Positions 43,709 through 54,380 are shown, counted from the stretch's first letter. The stretch is DNA of 64,000 nucleotides from Eubacterium plexicaudatum ASF492 (GCF_000364225.2 NZ_AQFT02000001.1:868001-932000); one strand, 5' to 3'. Numbers and translations: made by a program. Notes: generated from the letters alone by a model not told the origin.

Positions 43709-46176
43709 TAATCTTCATACAGACGGAAGGGTGCAGCAGTGAGGAACTGGCTGCACAGCAGAAATTACTCAATGACAGGTACGATGCCTATGTGAAAAAA
43801 TACGGACCGCTGACCGGAAGGGGGAGCCAGCAGGCGTTCCGTGACGATGCGGATTACCCGCTTTTATGTTCCCTTGAGGTCGTGGACGAGGACGGAAAGG
43901 TGGAAAAGGCGGATATGTTCTACAAACAGACGATCCGTGCGAAGAATCAGGTGGAGCGTGTGGAAACGGCGGTGGAGGCGCTGAACGTGTCCGTCAATGA
44001 GTTCGGGACGGTCAATATCCCGTTCATGTTAAGCATTTATGATCCCGACATCAGCAAAGAGACGGAAAGCCTGCCGGAAGGCAGCACACTCTCACCGGAT
44101 GCGGAGGCGGAAGTAAAGAGGTCGGTACTCTTAAAAGACCTTGAGGGGCTTGTGTATCTGGAACCCACGGAATACAATCCCGACAACCTGAACATGGGAT
44201 GGAAAACGGCGGATGAATACCTGTCCGGCAACGTGCGTGACAAGCTAAGGATTGCGGAAGTGTACCGGAAGGAGAACCCGGAGCTGTTCGGTGTCAATAC
44301 GGAAGCATTGAAAAATGTGCAGCCGGAACGCCTTGATGCGTCTGAAATCGACGTGCGTATCGGAACCACATGGATTGAGCCGCAGGATTATGAGGAGTTC
44401 ATCTATGAGCTTCTGAAAACACCATATCGTGCAAGGGCAGTCCGCACACAGTACACCAATTCAGGAATACAGGTAAAGCTCAACACCTACAACATGAACT
44501 GGTTCATTGACGGAAAAAGGCATGACAACCATTCCGTTGCCGCAACGGAGACTTACGGCACGAAGCGGATTGACGCCTATTCCATTTTTGAGGAAACCTT
44601 AAACCTGCGTACCGTGACAGTCCGTGACAGGATAGATGACGGGGGCGGAAAGTACCATTATGAGGTAAATAAAAAAGAAACCATGCTTGCAAGGGAAAAG
44701 CAGAACCAGATGAAGGAGGCGTTCAAAAGCTGGATATTCAAGGACCAGGAACGTCGGCAGAAATATGTGGATTATTACAATGAGACATTCAACAATATCC
44801 GCCTGCGGGAATATGACGGCTCACACCTGACATTCCCCGGAATGAACCCGGAAATCAAGCTGCGTGACCACCAGAAAAACGCAATCGCAAGAGTCCTTCT
44901 CGGCGGGAACACGCTGCTTGCGCACTGTGTAGGGGCAGGGAAAACATTTACCATGATGGCGGCATGTATGGAACAGCGGCGGCTCGGACTTGCCAACAAG
45001 AATGTCATCGTCGTGCCGAAGTCCATCGTGGGGCAGACGGCGGGGGAGTTCATGCGGCTGTACCCGTCCGCCAATATCCTTGTGGCAACGGAGCGTGACT
45101 TTGAGAAAAGCAGGAGGAAGCAGTTCGTGTCCCGCATCGCAACCGGGGACTATGACTGCATCATCATGTCGCACTCGCAGTTTGAGAAGATACCGATTTC
45201 AAAGGAACGGAAAGAGCGTATGCTGCAGGACCAGATACAGGAAATCTCCTTTGCGATTGATGAAATCAAGGCGGAAAAGGGGGAGCAGTGGACCATCAAG
45301 CAGATGGAGGCACAGAAGAAAAAGCTGGACGAACAGCTAAAGGAACTGACAGAGGAAAGCCGCAAGGATGACCTGATCACGTTTGAGGAACTGGGCATTG
45401 ATTCCGTCATGGTGGACGAGGCACACCACTTTAAAAATTTGTCGATTTTCTCCAAAATCAACAACGTGTCGGGCATATCCAGCACTGGTTCCAAGAAGGC
45501 AATGGACATGTACCTGAAATGCCAGTACCTTGATGAAATCAACGACGGCAGGGGCATCGTGTTCGCAACCGGAACCCCGGTGAGCAATACCATGTGCGAA
45601 CTGTATGTCATGCAGCTCTATTTACAGAAAAGGACACTGGAACGGATGGGAATTTACCATTTCGACTCATGGGCGGCAAACTTCGGGGAAGTGACAACCG
45701 CACTGGAGCTGACCGTGGAAGGCAGCGGGTTTAAGTTCAAGAGCCGTTTCAACAAGTTTACAAACGTGCCGGAGCTTATGACCTCATTCCGTGAGGTGGC
45801 GGACGTGCAGACTGCCGACATGTTAAAACTTCCGGTTCCCGCATTGAGGGAAGGCAAGCCGATCATCGTGGAAAGCGAGCCGGACTGGTATGTGAAGCAG
45901 GTCATGGAAGAATTTGCGAAACGTGCGGAAAGGATTCACGGGGGCGGCGTTGATCCGAAAGAGGACAATTTCTTAAAGATAACAGGGGAGGCAAGGCTTT
46001 TAGGAACGGACGCAAGGCTTCTGGAACTGGATGCGCCGAACAACCCGGACGGGAAACTGAATAAGGTAGCAGCGAATGTGGCAGCCGAATATTTTGCCGG
46101 AAACAGGGACGGTAAAATCGGCTGCCAGCTTATTTTCTCGGACATCGGCACACCGAAAACAACATGGACGCCTGAC
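43709..46176 (+). pseudogene. Giant methylase-helicase, segment 2 (helicase core)
   Basis: Continues from segment 1 with [20 protein letters not shown]. Helicase motifs: Q-like [14 protein letters not shown], Walker [35 protein letters not shown], and DEAH box [40 protein letters not shown] is SNF2-like motif III. It ends at [18 protein letters not shown] where transposon copy 2 enters. No start of its own is required in the intact gene; here an ATG at 43792 is the first possible one. Confidence 0.88.
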
Positions 46177-46369
46177 TGTCGGACGGCAAATTGATGGAAA
46201 CGCAAACAGCGAATTATTTTTCCGACATTTATCCTATTGACTGCGCAGTGCTGTCTGCAAATGCATAGTCCTGTCAAAAATGCTGCACGTTGTTGTCGGT
46301 ATTGTTTTTCCGCCTGAAATGCAAAAGGCCATGGATCCCATCATGAGACACACGGCCCATATGAAAAAT

Positions 46370-46693
46370 TTAGTTTTTCTCCTGCTTGTCGGCCAGAACA
46401 GGAAGATGAACCAGGCCGGTGGCGACAGTCACTGCATCCACCTTCCGCATCAGGGAGCCGATCCTTTCTTCATTCCAAAAGATATCGGAGAAATCGGAGA
46501 GCTCGCACCCTACATCATGGTTAGGGATGCACAGGTAGTTCCCATATTTATGCCGTCCGGCGAGGATGTGGAAGTAAGTCCCCCGCCCATTGATCTCAGC
46601 TTCATACCATCCGTTCCCCGTGCTCAGCAGGATGATCTGCCCCGTCCAGGTCTCCTTGCGGGAACCGCTTTTCAGGATACAGGTATAATTCAT
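46370..46693 (-). CDS. Small transposon-terminal protein, copy 2
   Basis: 107 aa. Shares YEAEINGRGTYFHILAGRHK, LCIPNHDVGCELSDFSDIFW and KVDAVTVATGLVHL with copies 1 and 3. Last gene of the operon, 12 nt after the ATPase. No known domain. The conserved N/D/C residues (IPNHDVGC) would be first candidates for a functional site. Confidence 0.72.
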   Translation of the reverse strand: MNYTCILKSGSRKETWTGQIILLSTGNGWYEAEINGRGTYFHILAGRHKYGNYLCIPNHDVGCELSDFSDIFWNEERIGSLMRKVDAVTVATGLVHLPVLADKQEKN

Positions 46694-46705
46694 GTTCCAT
46701 TCCTC

Positions 46706-47512
46706 CTATCCGAGATTCTGGCTGCTGACAGAAGCCAGGATGACATCCGTATCGATCACTTTCTTGTCCATCTGTGCCCCTAGAGTCAGCGCGTCGGTCA
46801 TCAGGTTGTCCACCAGGCGGGGGCTCCCCTGGGAGTGACTGTGGACGGCAGAAAGCGCCGCCTGGTCGATGATGGAGGCTGCGCCTCCGGCACAGGCGAT
46901 CTTGTGGAGGATGTACTGCGCCACTTCGGAGTCTGAGAGCCCGGAAAAGTTGTAGTGCACTGTGATCCTCTGGCGCAGGGCCTCATGGACGGGCTTTTTC
47001 AGGGTGCTGTTCAGGTGGGGCTCGCCGCAGAGGATGAGCGTGAAGCAGTTCAGGGAGTCATACCCATAGTTCATGAGCATCTTGATGTCCTCCAGGATGC
47101 CGGTAGAGAGGTATTGTGCCTCATCGACGGCCAGGAGGAGGGGCTGCTTCTTGTCCTTGTAAAGGTAGAGGATCTGCTCCTGTACGGCGCGGAACATCCC
47201 AGGCTTGCCGCCCCTTGGCTCTAGCCCCAGGACAGAGCAGAGCTGGCGGTAGAATTCCATGACGCTGACGGTGGAGAGGCAGATGTACTCCATGTGGTAG
47301 AGGTTTGGATTGAGGTTCTTTGCAAAGCAGCGCAGGGCGAAGGATTTGCCCATGCCGGGGCGTGCGGTAAAGAGTCCTATACCCCTTGTGTCCTTTAAGT
47401 AGTCCAGGCGGGACGTCATCTCGGAGATGTCCTTTGAGAGGAACCGGTCCTTTTCTCTTGCGTTCTGTTTGTCAAAGGGATTGAAGGAAAGCCCATAGTA
47501 GGAACGGAACAT
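46706..47512 (-). CDS. AAA+ transposition ATPase (ExeA/TniB-like), copy 2
   Basis: 268 aa. Walker A RPGMGKS, Walker B LLLAVDEAQYL (intact), sensor region NCFTLILCGEPHLNS and LRQRITVHYNFSGLSDSEVA. FRSYYGLSFNPFDKQNAREK at the N terminus is characteristic of the ExeA-type ATPases beside Mu/Tn552-like transposases. Its start overlaps the transposase stop. Confidence 0.9.
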   Translation of the reverse strand: MFRSYYGLSFNPFDKQNAREKDRFLSKDISEMTSRLDYLKDTRGIGLFTARPGMGKSFALRCFAKNLNPNLYHMEYICLSTVSVMEFYRQLCSVLGLEPRGGKPGMFRAVQEQILYLYKDKKQPLLLAVDEAQYLSTGILEDIKMLMNYGYDSLNCFTLILCGEPHLNSTLKKPVHEALRQRITVHYNFSGLSDSEVAQYILHKIACAGGAASIIDQAALSAVHSHSQGSPRLVDNLMTDALTLGAQMDKKVIDTDVILASVSSQNLG

Positions 47513-48780
47513 CAGACCTCACCCCCGATCCTTGAATAATCGATGGAGGGCGTGTTGTTGCGTTTCGTCCTGCAGTTCTCGTTCTTATCCGTAGGCCGGA
47601 TGGGGTAATGCGCCCCCTCACAAAGGATGAAGGCGGAGGACATGTCGTCCGGCAGGAAACGGATCTCCACTTTTGAAGAAATGAACTGCATGGGAACGTC
47701 ATAGGACACCTTGTCGATGGAGACGGTAGAGTCCTTGTTCACCTTCCTGGTGATGCGGTTCAGGAAACATTCCTCCAGCCACTCCCTGGACTTAGGGCTT
47801 CGGATGGAGGAGCGTGTCTGCTGGTAGCGTTGCATGGGCGTGGTGCCAATACCGGAATGGACAGACGTATTGTAGGTGCGCATATAGTCCTTAAGCAGCC
47901 CGTTAAACTGCGCCAGCGAGGTGATGGAATCCATGTCCAGTGTATAGAGCCAGGTTTCTTTCAGCGTCCTGAACTGGCGTTCTATCTTAGCCTTGGAAGC
48001 GCCGTCACGAATTTTTGTATGCAAAAGGACCGTCCCGATGGAGCCGCAGATGAGGGAGAGCTGCTCATTTGAATAGCTGCATCCGTTGTCGACATAGAGC
48101 TTCGCCGGGATTCCATGGGCGGCCACGGCATCCCTCAACACCTTCTGGAAGTTATAGGCATTATCGTTATAGAAGAGGCCGCCGCCCACCAGAAAACGGG
48201 AATGGTCATCAATAATCATAATGCAGTAGACTCTCCTGCGCCGTCCGTCCTCCGTGATAAAAGGCAGGTAACAGGTATCGGCCTGCCACATCTTCCCAAA
48301 GGCATCTTCTTCAAATGCCTTCCTGTCCCGCATGCCGGGGTTGCGTGCCGATTTCAGGTCATGTTTCCTGACGAAGCGCTGGACGGCGCAGACGCTGACT
48401 GTGGCAGGGATGAAGGCTTCTTCAACGAGGTGCCGGTGGATCTGTGTAGCGTTCAGCCGTGGGAAGGCCTCCTTGAGGCGGTAGATCTCCTCGATGGCCG
48501 TGTCTGGGAGTACCCGTGTGGAGCCCTTATCGGAACGCTCCTGCGGCATGAGGGCGTCGATGCCGCCGTTCTGGTAGAGGGACACCCATTTGCTGAGGGT
48601 CTTGGGGCTGTACTGGAACACGGAGCCGTCAGGCAGGGCGAGGGGCTTTTCCGTGACTCTCTGGTAATAGGCGTTCCTGGACGCATCCGGATAAAGGCCA
48701 TGGATGACCGGCGCTATGAGAGCGAGGCGGAACTGCGCCATGGCGGCTGCGTCTGAAAGTTTTTTTTGATTGTTGTCCAT
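47512..48780 (-). CDS. Mu/TniA-like DDE transposase, copy 2 (intact)
   Basis: 422 aa from ATG MDNNQKKLSDAAAMAQFRLA after TTAAGGAGGACATTTCT. N-terminal helix-turn-helix about residues 55-130. The integrase core has catalytic D in KMWQADTCYLPF, D in KLYVDNGCSYSNEQ and E in GASKAKIERQFRTLKE. The C-terminal beta-barrel-like region (DSTVSIDKVSYDVPMQFISS) is like the Mu transposase C domain. Nearly identical in plan to the broken copy 1. Confidence 0.9.
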   Translation of the reverse strand: MDNNQKKLSDAAAMAQFRLALIAPVIHGLYPDASRNAYYQRVTEKPLALPDGSVFQYSPKTLSKWVSLYQNGGIDALMPQERSDKGSTRVLPDTAIEEIYRLKEAFPRLNATQIHRHLVEEAFIPATVSVCAVQRFVRKHDLKSARNPGMRDRKAFEEDAFGKMWQADTCYLPFITEDGRRRRVYCIMIIDDHSRFLVGGGLFYNDNAYNFQKVLRDAVAAHGIPAKLYVDNGCSYSNEQLSLICGSIGTVLLHTKIRDGASKAKIERQFRTLKETWLYTLDMDSITSLAQFNGLLKDYMRTYNTSVHSGIGTTPMQRYQQTRSSIRSPKSREWLEECFLNRITRKVNKDSTVSIDKVSYDVPMQFISSKVEIRFLPDDMSSAFILCEGAHYPIRPTDKNENCRTKRNNTPSIDYSRIGGEV

Positions 48781-48870
48781 AGAAATGTCCTCCTTAAGTG
48801 GTTTTCCCCCATTATGGGGCAGAAACGGGAGGAAAGCCATGCCCATGGCGTGTGGTTGGAGGAAAACAGT

Positions 48871-49464
48871 TCATGGGCCGAACACCTGTTGGCAGTAAGG
48901 CGCCGGATTTTTATGGGACTGGAGGAAGGACTTTGTAAAACGGCGGACAAAGGCGGAGGCGAAATCCGAATAAGCCGGCTGCGTGAGCAGGGACTTAAGG
49001 AAGGAAAGGCCGGAAACCTCCATGGAGGAAAGCACGCCGAGCCAATCTTCCTTCTGCACCCGAAAGAGCTGCAGCCATCGGCGCAGCTGGGAAAGGGTGA
49101 TGCCGAAGCGTTCGCATAGCCTTTCCACAGTGGAAAGGCGCAGGAAATACTCCGCCAGGACACGTAGAAGGAAGAACAGGCCGTAGCCGGAGTAGGGAAT
49201 GATGAAGTCCGGGAGGATGGCATGGGTATGGCCACAGGTACAGATAAGGCGCATGATGCAGAGGCTGTGGCGGACCTGGGTGCCGCCTATAAAGTCCACC
49301 AGGGAGCGGTCATAGTAGGCATGGATGCGGCAGGATCCCTTTCCCCCACAGCAGGGACAGGTCTGCAGTTCCGAACGGAATCCGGCCATAAAGGAATCGA
49401 ACAGGATCTTTGATGAACTTTTTATACGAACCAGCTTGCAAAACAGGGAATTTTCTCTTATCAT
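48871..49464 (-). CDS. DUF6431-like zinc-finger protein, copy 2
   Basis: 197 aa from the ATG MIRENSLFCKLVRIKSSSKI. Zinc-finger-like CPCCGGKGSCRIHAYYDRSL and LICTCGHTHAILPDFIIPYS are the DUF6431 signature, followed by a helical region with FGITLSQLRRWLQLFRVQ (possible HTH). First gene of the transposon. By analogy with TniQ/TnsD it could be a target selector or DNA-end binder; this is inference. Confidence 0.75.
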   Translation of the reverse strand: MIRENSLFCKLVRIKSSSKILFDSFMAGFRSELQTCPCCGGKGSCRIHAYYDRSLVDFIGGTQVRHSLCIMRLICTCGHTHAILPDFIIPYSGYGLFFLLRVLAEYFLRLSTVERLCERFGITLSQLRRWLQLFRVQKEDWLGVLSSMEVSGLSFLKSLLTQPAYSDFASAFVRRFTKSFLQSHKNPAPYCQQVFGP

Positions 49465-49536
49465 AATATATGTCGGTGGTGCCGGATCCTCATGAGAGGG
49501 ACATGATCCCGTATAAGGCAGGCACACTGGTATGCG

Positions 49537-49581
49537 AGAGAAAGAACGAACTGTGGAAGGGGCTGTTCTTTCTCTTTTTTT
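49537..49581 (+). terminator. Hairpin with T tract near the transposon copy 2 right end
   Basis: AGAGAAAGAAC (49537-49547) and GTTCTTTCTCT (49564-49574), 11-bp stem, 16-nt loop, followed by TTTTTTT on the plus strand. It would stop plus-strand read-through crossing the element from the right end. Confidence 0.65.
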
Positions 49582-49739
49582 GTTCCATAAAAACTATATC
49601 GGAATGACATGGGATGGTCAAGAGGAAAACGTGCCGCCTCCTGTAGCACACTTTTATAGACAGTGTATAAAAATTGAGATTATAATTTGACGTTTTTGTG
49701 CGGGAGATAGGAACTTTAATTTGCTGGGCTACACCTGAC

Positions 49740-50969
49740 TGGGCGGAGCGCATCAGGAACGGCGGGCAGTTTGACATTTACAACTACCTGAAAACCGAAC
49801 TGGTAAAACAGGGCATCCCGGCAGATGAAATCTCCTTCATACACGACGCAAAGACCGACGCACAGCGGGAGGCGCTCTTCAAGGACATGAGGAGCGGCAA
49901 AAAGAAGATACTGATCGGTTCCACGGACCAGTGCGGGACGGGCGTAAACGTGCAGGCGCACATCACGGCGATGCACCATGTTGACTGTCCGTGGAAGCCC
50001 TCATGCATTGAGCAGCGTGAGGGGCGTGGCGTAAGGCAGGGCAATGAGAACGATGAGGTCGCAATCTACCGTTATGTCACAAAAGGGACATTTGACGCAT
50101 ATTCCTGGTCGCTGGTCGAGAACAAGCAGCGTTTCATTTCGCAGGTCATGACAAGCAGGGCTGTTTCAAGAACCTGTGAGGACATTGACGAGGCAACCCT
50201 TTCCTATGCGGAGATAAAAGCCGTTGCGACGGGCAACCCGCTGATAAAGGAAAAAATGCAGCTTGAAAATGACGTGCAGCGGCTGAAAATGCTGAAAAGC
50301 AGTTATGACAGCCAGCGGTATTCCTTACAGGACAACTTCATGATCCGTTACCCGAAGCTGATTAAGGCGGCAACAGAGAAATTAGCCTGTGTGCGTGAGG
50401 ACACAAAGACAGCGGAGGCGGCGCTCATTGCGGAGCCGGACTTTGCGATTACCGTGGACGTTGCCGGGAAAAGCACGAAATTCACGGAGCGCACAGACGG
50501 CGGGACATTCATGCTGCAGGCGGTCAGCCAGTGCAAGACCGGGGAAACCACCCATATCGGCAGTTTCAAGGGGTTTGAGCTTCTGGTGGAAAAGAACTTC
50601 ATCGGGGTAAACAACATGGTGCTGCGGGGAAAGACCGACTACAAGGCGGAGCTTTCCACAAGCCCCGTGGGAAACATGGTAAAGCTGGAAAACCTCTGCC
50701 ACGGCATACAGGTCAATATACCGGAACTGGAAAAGCGCATCGAGCAGTACCAGCGTGACATGGAGCAGTCAAGGCAGGAATACGAAAAGCCTTTTACACA
50801 GGAGGAGGAACTGAATGAGAAAGTGGCACGTTTGAATGAGCTGAACGTGCAGTTAGACTTGGAGAACGGAAAGACCGAAGATGTGGACCTTTGCGAAACA
50901 CAGGACAATGCAAGGGTAGCGGAGCCGGGAACTTACCATTGCTTTCCGTCTGGAAAGGAGGGAAGATGA
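49740..50969 (+). pseudogene. Giant methylase-helicase, segment 3 (C-terminal helicase lobe)
   Basis: Continues in frame after copy 2 with WAERIRNGGQFDIYNYLKTE. Contains the second RecA-lobe motifs ILIGSTDQCGTGVNVQAHIT and WKPSCIEQREGRGVRQGNEN (motif VI arginines), then coiled coils and a C-terminal PGTYHCFPSGKEGR. A truncated product could start inside. The stop overlaps the sortase start. Confidence 0.88.
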
Positions 50970-51043
50970 TGCGTAAAATCTTGGCAGCAATATTCATTAC
51001 GGCGGGACTGGCAGCTATGTCAGTCCCACTTTTCTATCATTTC
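50969..51043 (+). pseudogene. Sortase, N-terminal fragment
   Basis: ATG after AAAGGAGGGAAG; MRKILAAIFITAGLAAMSVP then LFYHF, a signal-anchor membrane helix. It then runs into transposon copy 3. Joined to 54724-55287 it gives 212 codons without any frame change. Confidence 0.85.
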
Positions 51044-51232
51044 TGTTGCTGCCTGTTTATTCTGACGTCTAATAAATCTGATTGATTGTCACAGAATTAA
51101 CCGATATAATGACATCAGCATATAGAAAGAGAAAGTTCCAGAGCACTTTCTTTTTGCAGAGACAAGTGTTCCGGAACTTTATTAAAACCATGGTTATTAT
51201 ATCAAAATATATAGTAAAATACAATCGGGAAG

Positions 51233-51749
51233 ATGATTTTTTTCTGTAACCAGTGAAGAAGACAGTATCTGTCCATGCTGTGGGAACCCGCTTAAATACA
51301 GGGACCGCAGGCTGCGTGTCCATAAAGTTGCCGGCGGAGGGAAAGAATGGTACCAGATCAGGCGTTTGAAATGTACGAATGATGAATGCGGAAGGCTCCA
51401 AAATGAGCTGCCGGACTGCATGTTCCCTTATAAACATTATGATGCCGGACTGATAGAGGATGTAGTGGATGAAGTTGTCAGCGGGGACGATCCTGAAACA
51501 GAGAATTATCCCTGTGAAGGGACCATAAACCACTGGAAATGGTGGATGAAGATGAATGAGCAGAACATAGAAGGCCGGATAAGATCATCAGCGCACCGCT
51601 TCCTGGACTTTGGGGACGGGTTCCTAAAATCCATGGATTCTTTGCTGGAGGAACTGAAAAAGAGGATAAGCCCCGGCTGGCTGAAGGCGGCTGCCAGGTT
51701 TATATATAATTCAGGAGGGCGGTTAGAGCCGTACCCGCAGACGGCCTGA
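51233..51749 (+). pseudogene. DUF6431-like protein, copy 3, frameshift at start
   Basis: ATG at 51233 followed by a seven-T run (51237-51243). Removing one T gives MIFSVTSEEDSICPCCGNPL and a 171-aa protein with LKCTNDECGRLQNELPDCMF then PYKHYD. These are the same Cys4 plus LPD-x-PY pattern as copy 2. Without correction, only a start at 51366, lacking the first Cys pair, is possible. Confidence 0.7.
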
Positions 51750-51821
51750 CTTGTGCACCTGCTTTTGTTCGCTGTCATCTTTTTTTAAGTGTATAGTTAT
51801 CTCCAGAAGGAGGTAATGCAT

Positions 51822-53225
51822 ATGCAGAAAAAAGAAATCAAAAAGTGGCAGGATGAGGAAGCGCTGAAAAGGTACCGTATGATAGCGCCGCTGCTGGATG
51901 AAGGGCTGGATGAAGGGAAAAGGCGGCAGATGCGGGAAGAAGCCGCCGAAAAAAACGGCATATCCAAAAGGAGCCTTTACCGGTATGAGGCAGGGTATCG
52001 GGACAACGGCTTTGAAGGGCTGCGCCCAATGAGCCGGACAAAGAAGCGGATGCAGAGGCTGCCGGATAACTTTGATGAGGTGATGGAGCAGGCAATGCAG
52101 CTGAAACGGGAAGTTCCAAAGCGCAGCGTGCGCCAGATCATAAAGATTCTGGAGCTGGAAGGATGGGTGGCGCCAGGGGTTTTGAAACAGTCCACAATGC
52201 AGAGGCATCTGTACGAAGCGGGGCTTGGGAAGAAGCAAATGAAGCGGTATGCAGAAAAACGTGAGACGTCTTCCAGGCGGTTCTGCCGTCCGCACAGGAT
52301 GGAACTCCTGCAGGGTGACATTAAATATGGACCGGACATACGGACAACGGACGGGGAATTGATAAAAACGTATTTGTCATCATTGATCGATGACCATTCC
52401 AGGTATATCGTGCAGTCAGAGTTTTATGATAACCAGAGGCAGGAGATTGTGGAGGACACATTCCATAAGGCAGTCTTAAAGGCGGGAAAGTTTGACTGTG
52501 CGTATCTGGACCATGGGGTGCAGTATACACTTCACATCTTGGGAAGGCGTGTGCGAAACTGGGGATCCGTATTGTCCATGCAAAGCCAGGTGCGTGCCAA
52601 TCGAAGGGAAAAATTGAAAAATTCCACCAGAAAGTTGACCAGTTTATAGCAGAGATCCGTGTGGCGCATGTGCATTCTGTGAAAGAACTGAACAGTAGAT
52701 GGAAGGTTTTTTTGGAACAGGAATACCAGAAAGAGGCTCATGCGGGGATCCGGGAGTATTATGAATCTTACGGCGCAAAGGTCCCGGCATGCGGGATCAC
52801 GCCGGAGCAGGAATGGATGAGGGATGCGAGGGCCTTATATTTATAGATGTGTCTGTAGTGGCGGATGCATTCCTGCATAGGGAAACGCGCAAGATTGATG
52901 AAGCGGGGTGTTTTTCTTTTGAAGGCGCCAGATATGAGGCAAGCGCGGCCCTGGCAAACCTGGAGGCTGAAATTGCATATGACCCAATGAATACGCAGAC
53001 CATCATGGTTTACTGTAAAGGGACGGAGTCGGTGGCTGCGCACCGGATAGAGATAGGCGCCTATGCGTCAAAGGTTCCGCCTGTGCCTATGGGAATGACG
53101 GGAAGCATCCCTGAGACGTCAAGGCTGCTGGACGCCCTTGAGAAAAATACAGGGAAGACCACCGCCAGATGGCGCAAGTCCTGTCTTTTGAGGATTACGG
53201 AAAGGAGGGCGGCCAAAATGTATGA
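51822..53225 (+). pseudogene. Mu/TniA-like DDE transposase, copy 3, several frameshifts
   Basis: AGAAGGAGGTAATGCAT precedes ATG 51822. N-terminal HTH (AAEKNGISKRSLYRYEAGYR), catalytic D in LLQGDIKYGPDI and D in AYLDHGVQYT. Frame changes are needed near 52535 (to SHLGKACAKLGIRIVHAKPG, then SKGKIEKFHQ with the catalytic Glu), in a T run at 52840-52842 (LYFIDVSVVADAFLHRETRK) and in an A run at 53143-53147 (KKYREDHRQMAQVLSFEDYG). All are one-base additions, giving 468 aa. The stop overlaps the ATPase start. Confidence 0.8.
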
Positions 53226-54033
53226 GACTTTTTTTGAAATGGAGCATACGCCGTTCACCAGGGATATACCGGTGGAGAGGCTTTATACATCGCCAAAGAT
53301 AGAAAACGCCCTGGGGAGGCTTGTTTATGTTGTGGACCGTCAGATGTTCGCGGTCGTGACGGCGAATCCAGGATGCGGCAAGTCCACGCTGATACGGATG
53401 CTGGACGGGAGGCTTGGCAGGGAAAAATACCTGCTTTTGTACCTTTCGGATTCGAAATTGACGCCTCGGTGGCTGTATGCGGGGCTTTTAGGGCAGTTGG
53501 GCCTTGAGGCGCATTTTTTCAGCGGAGATTCCAAACGGCTGCTGCAGAAAGAGATCGGGTCAGTCTGTGCGGAACAGAAAAAGAAAGTTGTCTGCGTGCT
53601 GGATGAGGCGCACCTTTTAGGGAAGGACATGCTGGAGGAGCTGCGCTTCCTACTGAATTATAAATTTGATTCCAGCAGCCCGATGTCGCTGGTGCTTGTT
53701 GGACAGACGGAGCTGTGGGAGCAGAAGCTGAGGCTGCAGGCTTATACAGCCATACGCCAGAGGATTGACATGAACATTGTTCTGGGCAGGCTTGACCGTG
53801 CAGAGACAGGGAAATATATAGCAGCGCACCTGGCATATGCAGGGGTAAAGCAGGACCTGTTTACCAGCGGGGCGGAAGACGAGGTATATAAGATCTCAAC
53901 AGGCATACCAAGGATGATCAACCGCGTCTGTGAAAAGACCCTGCTGTATGCATACCAGCAGCAGAAACGTTTAGCGGATGAACATATGGTAAGGTTCGTT
54001 GCGGACCATGAGATGCTTGGAGGCATGGAATGA
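53218..54033 (+). CDS. AAA+ transposition ATPase (ExeA/TniB-like), copy 3
   Basis: 271 aa from ATG 53218 (AAGGAGGGCGGCCAAA upstream). N terminus MYETFFEMEHTPFTRDIPVE, Walker A NPGCGKSTLIRML, Walker B VVCVLDEAHLLGKDMLEELR, arginine-finger region AIRQRIDMNIVLG. Intact, distantly related to copies 1 and 2. Stop overlaps the next start at 54030. Confidence 0.9.
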   Translation: MYETFFEMEHTPFTRDIPVERLYTSPKIENALGRLVYVVDRQMFAVVTANPGCGKSTLIRMLDGRLGREKYLLLYLSDSKLTPRWLYAGLLGQLGLEAHFFSGDSKRLLQKEIGSVCAEQKKKVVCVLDEAHLLGKDMLEELRFLLNYKFDSSSPMSLVLVGQTELWEQKLRLQAYTAIRQRIDMNIVLGRLDRAETGKYIAAHLAYAGVKQDLFTSGAEDEVYKISTGIPRMINRVCEKTLLYAYQQQKRLADEHMVRFVADHEMLGGME

Positions 54034-54380
54034 GCGGCGGGCCAGCAGGAGGCATCCTGTTTCTGTGTACAGGCCCTGCGAAATGGGAGCCGGATGAAAG
54101 GAGATGGAGCGGGGAAATAAAAATAACCAGGCGCAGCGTAAGCATGGTGGAGTTTATAATTTATGGGAGAAGCAGCTGTATGAACGGCATAGTTGGAAAA
54201 TATATGAGTGGACAGTATATCTGTATTCCTGATATAAACGTGGGATGCCCGCTGAGCAGATTTTCGGACATATTTTGGAATAAGCAGAGGCTGTCAGCAC
54301 ATATGCAGGAAGCAGATGCAGTAACAACAGCATATGCCCTGAAAGCATTATCTGAATATTTAGGCACAGACTGGCTGTAA
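54030..54380 (+). CDS. Small transposon-terminal protein, copy 3
   Basis: 116 aa. Preserves the core of copies 1 and 2: GQYICIPDINVGCPLSRFSD, IFWNKQRLS and EADAVTTAYAL. Conservation of the IP-x-x-x-VGC and DAVT blocks between otherwise diverged transposons supports a conserved job. Function unknown. Confidence 0.68.
   Translation: MSGGPAGGILFLCTGPAKWEPDERRWSGEIKITRRSVSMVEFIIYGRSSCMNGIVGKYMSGQYICIPDINVGCPLSRFSDIFWNKQRLSAHMQEADAVTTAYALKALSEYLGTDWL

Larger units (their letters stand above)
46177..49733 (-). mobile_element. Four-gene DDE/AAA+ transposon, copy 2 (complete)
   Basis: 3,557 bp if the ends are TGT and ACA, with CCTGAC repeated at 46171-46176 and 49734-49739 as target duplication (identity extends to CCTGACTG). 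Ends: TGTCGGACGGCAAATT and, inverted from the right, TGTAGCCCAGCAAATT. Genes in order on the minus strand: DUF6431-like, DDE transposase, AAA+ ATPase, small protein, all open. Removal joins TPD to WAERIRNGGQ in frame. The most likely active copy in the window. Confidence 0.88.
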
